NCBI RefSeq assembly: GCF_004521915.1
Contig: NZ_SDKD01000034.1
Coordinates: forward strand, 1-36,335
Source: Brevibacillus migulae
GTDB lineage: Bacteria; Bacillota; Bacilli; Brevibacillales; Brevibacillaceae
Direction of reading: 5' to 3'
Length of the DNA stretch: 36,335 nt
Made by a program: the position numbers and the translations under genes. Every line of letters starts with the position of its first letter. The first letter of the stretch is position 1. Below are positions 31,472 through 36,335 of this stretch, one piece after another. Below the pieces are notes generated by a model. It had not been told where the DNA came from, ran no database searches, and saw nothing but the letters and a program-made list of their open reading frames with translations.

Positions 31472-31710
31472 GGTACTCCTCCCCTAACTATCAGATCATT
31501 TCCATATTTTACATTTGTGGTTTGATTTTTACAATATTTATTGCCTTTTTCCCATGTAACCAACTCCACTCCCAGTGCGTCAGTAACAGGAAAGGAGTGT
31601 TTTCCGATTGATTTAAAATTCTTTCCAACTATAGATTAGCACCCGTTTTGCATAGATTGTGTTGTATTAAGTTGTTTATTGAATCCAAAAATTCCATCCA
31701 GGTGATGAGC

Positions 31711-32016
31711 ATGTTTAACAGGATAAAAAAGGATCTGAATGACTATCAAAATGCACATCAAAACAAGTGGAATCAGATTTTGCATTATTTCGCCTTCCTC
31801 TTCGCCTTTCTTGCCTGGATATCTTTGTTCTTTGATAGGAAAATGACCATTTGCCTGGCAATCCTCCACTACACATTGGCATGGGTCGGTCATTTCATTT
31901 TTGAAAGAAACAAACCGGCATCATTCAAATACCCTTTCGTTGGTTTTTACGCTGGTTTCCTAGGGTTCTTTCTTAAGACCTTTGAAATCATCTCCGGAAG
32001 AAAAGTGCTTCCCTAA
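31711..32016 (+). CDS. Mpo1-like/DUF962 membrane protein
   Basis: A 101-residue integral membrane protein. The family pattern is clear: YQNAHQNKWNQILHYF at the N-terminus, LHYTLAWVGHFIFERNKPAS and PFVGFYAGFLGFF. Yeast Mpo1 of this family is an iron-dependent dioxygenase in alpha-oxidation of 2-hydroxy fatty acids; conserved His residues are present here, but bacterial function is not established. The start at 31711 follows AGGTGAT with good spacing. It begins the A+T-richer right part of the window. Confidence 0.82.
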   Translation: MFNRIKKDLNDYQNAHQNKWNQILHYFAFLFAFLAWISLFFDRKMTICLAILHYTLAWVGHFIFERNKPASFKYPFVGFYAGFLGFFLKTFEIISGRKVLP

Positions 32017-32296
32017 GCCCCCCCAAAAAGTTCGCTGGCTGTAGTTGTGGTGAATGACTTTTGCGGCACGTAATCACACTGAAGGCATGGCCCTTTCTTT
32101 CCCCTTTTCCATTGCGTATCTTATCTGGCGCTCGTCGTTCCCTAAGGACCTTACTCAATGAAAATTGTTGTGTGAAACGGTTGCCTTGTGCTACATTACA
32201 TATTGTAAATTTTTCCATTTTTTAACGCATTATCCATGCCGTTCGTGAAAATTGATATACGGAATCACATTTTTTTACCCAGAAAGGTAAGTAGTG
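32017..32296. other. Gene-free stretch
   Basis: About 280 bases with no credible gene, ribosome site or strong hairpin on either strand. A run of seven C bases followed by five A bases lies at its left end. An A+T-rich part immediately before 32297 probably holds the promoter of the next gene. Confidence 0.4.
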
Positions 32297-32548
32297 ATGA
32301 CTGTCTCCTTAAAGTTAGTGCTGATAGGTTTTTTAACAGGTATCTTAATTTACATCGCTTTACCTGTCTTTCATTTCGATGAGTCGTTGGTTGGGTTCTG
32401 GATGATTCTGTGGAGCCGTGTTAGTTTAAAAAAAGCTTCTGTATACGGAGTGTGGAAAAGCTTAACCTACCTAACCTATGTAATTGGTTGGCTCTTATTG
32501 TTTGTTGGTATTCTTCTAACATCCATAAACTTCGCTTTCTTACACTAG
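32297..32548 (+). CDS. Small membrane protein (83 aa)
   Basis: Hydrophobic segments at about residues 5-22 and 57-80 flank a short central part with basic residues (SRVSLKKASVYGVWK). AGAAAGG lies nine bases before the ATG at 32297; a GTG three bases upstream is the alternative. The family is unknown. It is the first of a row of short membrane proteins transcribed to the right. Confidence 0.55.
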   Translation: MTVSLKLVLIGFLTGILIYIALPVFHFDESLVGFWMILWSRVSLKKASVYGVWKSLTYLTYVIGWLLLFVGILLTSINFAFLH

Positions 32549-32659
32549 CTCTACTGAACATTAAGCCATTTCAGAATTTGCAAGCCACAATTAACTGAAA
32601 AGAAGATCTTTCCAAGCTTTTCGAGCGAAAGTAACTTCATTTCACTCATGTAGCCTTAG

Positions 32660-32875
32660 GTGCAGAAAGCGGTGATTAAACTGAGTGTAATTGTCACTGT
32701 AATTACCTTCGTTTTCTTAGCTTGCTTACTATGGTGGATCTTTGCATCAATCAATAATAATCGGTTACCGAGAAGGACAAATTTTACCCCTTACGACGAT
32801 ATGACATCCGGGCGTGTTAAGGACGATCCTCTACAATCGTTTATGACTCCAGAAGATGCTGAGAAAGAAAAATAG
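32660..32875 (+). CDS. Small single-helix membrane protein (71 aa)
   Basis: One hydrophobic segment (residues about 6-30, ending LLWWIFASI) is followed by a polar tail rich in Asp and Lys (PEDAEKEK). The frame can begin at a GTG at 32660 or at a GTG at 32672; neither has a good ribosome site, so the start is uncertain. Codon use is A+T-rich like the neighbours. The family is unknown. Confidence 0.45.
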   Translation: MQKAVIKLSVIVTVITFVFLACLLWWIFASINNNRLPRRTNFTPYDDMTSGRVKDDPLQSFMTPEDAEKEK

Positions 32876-32959
32876 TTTGATATCTTTTTTGGTATTGCAT
32901 ATCTTGGTCTGAAATTACGCAAGAAAATAGATAATATTTTTGATAACTTACGACAAAGA

Positions 32960-33226
32960 ATGAGTATATTGAGTAAATTAAGCTGTCTTAAGGTAGTCTC
33001 AATTTTTTTCTGTGCGATTGGGTTCTATCTTCTAATGAATAGCCCCGCACTTGGATCAGATGCAGCCTCCGAATATCTTCGCGAAGAAATGTATGGCCAA
33101 ATGGATTCAGAAAGCTTTAACATCATCAAACAATCTTATATTGATGCTTATCGTTTGGCTGGTGGGATCTTTTTAAGTGTTGGCAGTTTTTACGCCTTCA
33201 AATTTTTTAGTAAGGGTGATTTGTAA
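32960..33226 (+). CDS. Small two-helix membrane protein (88 aa)
   Basis: Hydrophobic segments near residues 10-30 and 66-84 flank an acidic middle (EEMYGQMDSESF). The first segment has Cys and could be an uncleaved signal. The ribosome site is weak. I recognise no family; its place among similar short membrane proteins supports it. Confidence 0.5.
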   Translation: MSILSKLSCLKVVSIFFCAIGFYLLMNSPALGSDAASEYLREEMYGQMDSESFNIIKQSYIDAYRLAGGIFLSVGSFYAFKFFSKGDL

Positions 33227-33305
33227 TTTTATCATTTTACCAAAGGGGGATGAGCATTTTACCAATTAACAACAAAATGAAATTAATTGATCGGAGATGT
33301 TTACA

Positions 33306-33404
33306 ATGTCCAGCTTCGGTATTCCAGGACTACTTTTGATTGGAGGCATAATCGTAATCGTTGCGTTGGTCGCACTTTTAGCAATTGGTTTGTTCAAGAA
33401 ATGA
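33306..33404 (+). CDS. Micro-membrane protein (32 aa) with TatA-like start
   Basis: A single hydrophobic helix of about 20 residues, beginning MSSFGIPGLLLIGG and ending in the basic LFKK. The FGIPGLLLI stretch recalls the N-terminus of TatA proteins, but the amphipathic helix of TatA is missing. GGAG lies nine bases before the ATG. It is too short for ordinary gene finders. Confidence 0.5.
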   Translation: MSSFGIPGLLLIGGIIVIVALVALLAIGLFKK

Positions 33405-33441
33405 TAAGGTTTGCATCAATCTCTTTAAGGAGTTTTTCGTG

Positions 33442-33528
33442 ATGAGTTTTGCCAAAATACTTCCCTTAATTGTCATTGGTATTATGGTTTTTCTTATTTG
33501 GCATTTCGGAATTAAACCCATTTTTTAA
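33442..33528 (+). CDS. Micro-membrane protein (28 aa)
   Basis: A single hydrophobic helix (ILPLIVIGIMVFLIW) with a short polar start MSFAK and a tail ending IKPIF. A strong AAGGAG site stands nine bases before the ATG. It lies 37 bases after the preceding micro-ORF in the same direction, so the pair may be co-expressed. Function is unknown. Confidence 0.5.
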   Translation: MSFAKILPLIVIGIMVFLIWHFGIKPIF

Positions 33529-33720
33529 AAAAAGAAGTGGGTAAGTGATTCCTTATTTTTACTACCGATGATAAAGATCGGTCAAAGAGCTTTTTTCTTT
33601 TCCATGGAAATAGTTACGTCTATTTTTGATTTCGACATCACGAAAATTTTCCAACGTTAGTAATGCCTCTCCTTTCCCTGAACTACTTGTAAAGAACCAA
33701 CCCTATGGTTTATTGACGTG

Positions 33721-33772
33721 ATGTTGATTAAAAATGCAAATAAAAGGAGATTTTCGCAATATGTTGATTAAA
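33721..33772 (+). repeat. 12-base direct repeat over the start of the next gene
   Basis: ATGTTGATTAAA occurs at 33721-33732 and again at 33761-33772. The second copy is the start of the gene at 33761. The first copy opens a 16-codon frame that ends at 33771, inside the second copy, and could act as a leader peptide, although it has no ribosome site of its own. The rest of 33529-33720 shows no gene. Confidence 0.35.
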
Positions 33773-34078
33773 TCGAAGTTAACTATAAAAAATATACTAC
33801 TTGGCATATTGATTTGTTTATTCGTGATTGCGATAAAACCAGCCCCTTCTTTAGAAATTCCTAATATACACATACCGGAACATCCTAGTGAAATTGATGT
33901 GACAGAACTTAATAAAAGAGCACTCATCCAGCTAGATAAGAATCGATTCGCAATTGTTAATCAGGATGACTCCTCATACACAAAAATTCTTGTACTGGAA
34001 TATGACGAAAAAAACAAAAAACTGAATCGCGTATCTAAAATGAATTTTGACTTCGACTTTGAATTTAATTTTGAGTGA
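33761..34078 (+). CDS. Hypothetical exported or membrane-anchored small protein (105 aa)
   Basis: An N-terminal hydrophobic segment (residues about 10-27, LLGILICLFVIAI) is followed by a soluble domain with strands (LIQLDKNRFAIVNQDDSSYTKILVLEYD) and an unusual alternating acidic/aromatic tail (FDFDFEFNFE). AAAAGGAG lies 11 bases before the ATG. Most likely it faces the outside, anchored by its N-terminus. The family is unknown. Confidence 0.6.
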   Translation: MLIKSKLTIKNILLGILICLFVIAIKPAPSLEIPNIHIPEHPSEIDVTELNKRALIQLDKNRFAIVNQDDSSYTKILVLEYDEKNKKLNRVSKMNFDFDFEFNFE

Positions 34079-34133
34079 AAACTTGTAGAAGGGATGCCTT
34101 GTTCCAAAGTTCCATGTCATGGAGGTGGGAGTA

Positions 34134-34409
34134 TTGTATAAAAGATATACAAATATTTACGCCCGATGGATTCGAGCACTTGCATCAGTAATTATTTTTG
34201 TAGGTGTTACTGCCGGCTTATTTATTTGGAGTGATGATTTTGAAGATCGGTTTCTTCCGTTTTTATCCACCATCTTCTACTCAGTTATTGCTTCCCTTAC
34301 CATGTTTGGTTTTGCAGAAATCATTGAAATCTTATACCGGATCTATCAGAAATTGGAGTCTGTTGACGGTATAAAACGTTTGCAAGAAAATGGGAGTAAA
34401 CCCGAGTAA
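34134..34409 (+). CDS. Small membrane protein (about 91 aa)
   Basis: Two hydrophobic segments (residues about 13-34 and 41-65) are followed by a charged C-terminal helix (EILYRIYQKLESVDGIKRLQ). A GGAGG site lies eight bases before a TTG at 34134, which I prefer as the start; the ATG at 34119 lies before that ribosome site. It is placed 55 bases after the preceding gene and may share its transcript. I recognise no family. Confidence 0.6.
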   Translation: MYKRYTNIYARWIRALASVIIFVGVTAGLFIWSDDFEDRFLPFLSTIFYSVIASLTMFGFAEIIEILYRIYQKLESVDGIKRLQENGSKPE

Positions 34410-34470
34410 GGAAAATCTTTTTTTGTCCCAATCCTTTTTGTGATACGAGTGTGAAAAAGAGCGTAATTAC

Positions 34471-34623
34471 ATGATTAAATCAGTTTGCTACCTTGTCATC
34501 TTGGATGAAGCAAGTTACCTTCCCAAACAACTCGAGGAATTGGGGATTAAACAGGCTGTAGGGTCCTGTAATGCAGTTCCATGTATTATTAACAACGAAA
34601 AAAGCACCCTTGCTCTTGGATAA
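34471..34623 (+). CDS. Doubtful short ORF (50 aa)
   Basis: MIKSVCYLVILDEASYLPKQ and a further 30 residues. No clear ribosome site precedes it. An open frame in another phase continues to 34768, so it may be a decayed gene with a frameshift, or no gene at all. Confidence 0.2.
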   Translation: MIKSVCYLVILDEASYLPKQLEELGIKQAVGSCNAVPCIINNEKSTLALG

Positions 34624-34771
34624 TACGGTAGGTGTTCGCCTGCCCCGTTTTTGGACTCTTACCCTAGAGATGACGTCCATGCTGGGCGTACACGAAAAAG
34701 GGCAGCTGCCACAGCAATCTGCTCCTTTGGTAATCCTACTAAAGTTCTCCGTTAGTGAAATACATTGACAA

Positions 34772-35053
34772 TCACGATTCAATCCCTTTATTTGGGTTTG
34801 GTCTAAGCCAAAAAACAAAAGCTATAACCACCTCAACAATAGGAACCAATATCGCTAATTTAATCCAGTTTTCCGCCCCAAACAAATAAAATGCCATCGG
34901 AAACACAGTTAAAGTACTGAAGAACATTAGCCATCCAGATTTTCTATAAATGCCAAGAGCTAAACAAAGGAACGAAATGAAAACAAGTATCCACATGAAT
35001 AATCCAACCCAATGAAAGTTACCCCAAGTGATTACTTCATTTCCGATTCGCAT
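34772..35053 (-). CDS. Small three-helix membrane protein (93 aa)
   Basis: A 93-residue protein with three hydrophobic segments (about residues 14-34, 39-58 and 63-82) and a polar tail (RPNPNKGIES). A near-perfect AAGGAGGTGAT site lies about five to eight bases before the ATG, which strongly supports translation. It is the only minus-strand gene of this right-hand region. The family is unknown. Confidence 0.7.
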   Translation of the reverse strand: MRIGNEVITWGNFHWVGLFMWILVFISFLCLALGIYRKSGWLMFFSTLTVFPMAFYLFGAENWIKLAILVPIVEVVIAFVFWLRPNPNKGIES

Positions 35054-35233
35054 TATTTATCACCTCCTTTAATTTTCCTAAAAAACTCCAAATGCCTTTC
35101 AACTATGCTGCCCGTTAACGTAATGCCCTACCGTCAGATTCATATCATACTTCCAATACTTTATTTTTTTGTAGATGTGAGCTATTGTGTAAACTTCGTG
35201 ATTCTCAGTAAAAGATAAATATGATAATCTTTG

Positions 35234-35252
35234 ATTGGGGATTATACCCAAT
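35234..35252. promoter_or_regulatory. Short palindrome upstream of the SUKH gene
   Basis: ATTGGG-GATTATA-CCCAAT lies about 50-70 bases before the SUKH-family start. It could be an operator. The rest of 35054-35301 contains no gene. Confidence 0.35.
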
Positions 35253-35301
35253 TTTGACCAATCCTCACAAGTTAGTCTAATGGTAAGGACTGATAAGGGA
35301 T

Positions 35302-35733
35302 ATGTGGAAAAAACATTTGGAAAATATCTTGGAAAACTGTGAGTTTAATGAACCTGCTCAATCAACCAAAATTGAAGAAATACAGACAGTATTCAACATT
35401 GAGCTACCGAATGAACTGCTGAGTCTGTTGGAAGAAACAGATGGTGTGAGAGATGAATTTGGATGTGACCTCGTTTGGTCAGCAGGTAGAATTATCGGGG
35501 AAAATAAAGAACTAAGAAAAGAAGAATTTAGGGATTTGTACATGCCTTTAGATTGCCTCTTATTCGTAGCAGATGCGGGTAACGGTGATTTGTTTGGATA
35601 TGCAATTATCAATGGTTCCATTCAACGAGATGATATTTATGTATGGAATCACGAAGACGATAGTCGCACATGGGTTGCTCCCTCTTTAAAGAAATTCATT
35701 GAATGGTGGAACGACGGAACAATAAAAGTTTAA
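35302..35733 (+). CDS. SMI1/KNR4 (SUKH) family protein
   Basis: A 143-residue SUKH-fold protein. The family pattern is visible: IEEIQTVFNIELPNELLSLL near residues 23-42, then ETDGV, a LLFVADAGNGDLFGYAI stretch and a C-terminal SLKKFIEWW. In bacteria such proteins are mostly immunity partners of secreted polymorphic toxins and contact the toxin directly. No toxin gene is adjacent, so it is an orphan here. AAGGG lies only a few bases before the ATG, a weak site. A strong terminator follows. Confidence 0.85.
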   Translation: MWKKHLENILENCEFNEPAQSTKIEEIQTVFNIELPNELLSLLEETDGVRDEFGCDLVWSAGRIIGENKELRKEEFRDLYMPLDCLLFVADAGNGDLFGYAIINGSIQRDDIYVWNHEDDSRTWVAPSLKKFIEWWNDGTIKV

Positions 35734-35772
35734 AATGAGTATAAAAGAAGACCTTCTAAGACGGAAGGTCTC

Positions 35773-35817
35773 AGCCTGTAGACAAAGTTCCGTCAGAGAC
35801 AAAGTCTACAGGCTTTT
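35773..35817 (+). terminator. Rho-independent terminator of the SUKH gene
   Basis: AGCCTGTAGAC pairs with GTCTACAGGCT and is followed by TTTT. A second hairpin (AGACCTTC/GAAGGTCT, about 35747-35770) lies just upstream of it. Confidence 0.85.
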
Positions 35818-35863
35818 ATGTTGTATATAGTACTTATTTCCAATAATTACTTTTGAGGTCCAT

Positions 35864-36127
35864 TTGCTTTACAAAAAGCAAGCCGAAGGACGCTATCAAA
35901 TAGCCGCCTTTTCATTAGATGAACTGGTACTGGTTCCAAAAGATCATCACGTTCGAAAATGCGATCGACTTTTCATTCATCTATGACTTAGTGACAGATT
36001 ACTACTGTCATGATAATCGTTGACCCAGTTGTCTTAGTCAAAATTGCATTAATCCAATATTATTTGGTTATTCGTTCCATGCGTAAACAATGAAAGAGAT
36101 CGCAAGCTCCCGCGTTTTAGGGGCTAA
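35864..36127 (+). pseudogene. Decayed IS1182-type transposase fragment
   Basis: Conceptual translation in shifting frames gives LLYKKQAEGRYQIAAFSLDE, VPKDHHVRK, AIDFSFIYDLVTDYYCHDN, DPVVLVKIALIQYYLVIRSM and TMKEI, which is the N-terminal region of IS1182-family transposases in the correct order. At least three frame breaks and a deletion after HVRK destroy the gene, and the catalytic part is absent. It marks an old insertion at the edge of the accessory stretch. Confidence 0.75.
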
Positions 36128-36147
36128 TTTTTTTTAGGAGAAAAATT

Positions 36148-36315
36148 ATGGAGACTTTGGTGTTCCCAATGATAATCGGGTTTATATTCTGGCTATTAGG
36201 CTCCGTCTTTAAAAGCAAAGTAACTCAGATAATTGGATTAGTCTCAATGGTTGGAGTAGCTATTTTACATGTATTACTGATATGGTCCATTAGTAGATGT
36301 CAACGCCGGAATTAA
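36148..36315 (+). CDS. Small two-helix membrane protein (55 aa)
   Basis: A 55-residue protein with two hydrophobic segments (FPMIIGFIFWLLGSVF and IIGLVSMVGVAILHVLLIW) and a basic end (SRCQRRN). AGGAG lies seven bases before the ATG, an excellent site. It begins about 20 bases after the transposase remnant. The family is unknown. Confidence 0.6.
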   Translation: METLVFPMIIGFIFWLLGSVFKSKVTQIIGLVSMVGVAILHVLLIWSISRCQRRN

Positions 36316-36335
36316 TTTGACCCACGAGCGCCGGT

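Noticed and set aside
34480..34818. Minus-strand open frame of 112 codons
   Set aside because: It overlaps the end of a better supported gene at 34772, has no ribosome site and shows no coherent composition.
1..36335. CRISPR array, rRNA or tRNA genes
   Set aside because: No spaced direct repeats of CRISPR type, no rRNA-like segment and no convincing tRNA cloverleaf were noticed on either strand; no search program was run.

Overview
The window looks like chromosomal DNA from a spore-forming Firmicute of the Brevibacillus/Paenibacillaceae type. This is an inference from strong GGAGG-type ribosome sites, the qoxABCD gene order, a DinR/LexA-type SOS box, YolD and SUKH small proteins, and moderate G+C. 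I ran no database search. The left four fifths is a typical, fairly G+C-rich backbone. From about 31.5 kb to the right edge the DNA becomes visibly A+T-rich and is filled with short membrane-protein genes, an orphan immunity-type gene and a decayed transposase, so it reads as an accessory region.

Layout. 1-1.3 kb: three small genes and two different long inverted-repeat structures. 1.3-5.3 kb (minus strand): qoxABCD, an aa3-type menaquinol oxidase operon, with a Rex/Fnr-like palindrome upstream and a clear terminator. 5.5-8.9 kb (minus): a small membrane protein, a membrane-bound HD-GYP c-di-GMP phosphodiesterase, a small basic protein, and a TIR-domain protein with a GAF-like C-terminal half. 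9.0-19.1 kb (minus): a catabolic cluster. It holds coxG-like, coxS, coxL and coxM genes for a molybdenum hydroxylase with the AYRGAGK loop, an XdhC/CoxI maturation factor, pxpB, pxpC, a biotinyl-carrier domain protein, pxpA, and at the end a CBS-domain sigma-54 activator. A textbook sigma-54 promoter (TGGCAC-N5-TTGCT) and a palindromic candidate activator site lie in front of coxG, so promoter and activator bracket the cluster. My reading is that the hydroxylase oxidises an N-heterocycle to a lactam and the PxpABC-type ATP-dependent amidohydrolase opens the ring; the substrate is unknown.

19.4-21.8 kb (plus): a LytTR-type regulator and a succinyl-CoA:acetate CoA-transferase. 22.0-24.2 kb (minus): a PBP4-family D,D-peptidase without a signal peptide and an MBL-fold hydrolase. 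24.5-25.8 kb (minus): an excisionase-like HTH protein and a solitary JetD-like (Wadjet nuclease-subunit-like) protein with no jetABC. 26.0-28.7 kb: an orphan OppA lipoprotein and a divergent LysR regulator. 28.8-31.5 kb: micro-ORFs, a zinc-ribbon protein, a YolD-like protein, an SOS-type two-gene unit (WYL domain plus a LexA DNA-binding domain without its protease half) with a GAAC-N4-GTTC box at its promoter, and a secreted beta-rich protein. 31.7-36.3 kb: an Mpo1/DUF962 protein, at least eight small membrane proteins of 28-105 residues, a SUKH-family protein with a strong terminator, and an IS1182-type transposase remnant.

The items most worth following up are the bracketed sigma-54 Mo-hydroxylase/PxpABC cluster, the SOS-boxed WYL plus truncated-LexA pair, the solo JetD with an HTH partner, and the TIR/GAF-like protein with an overlapping basic protein.
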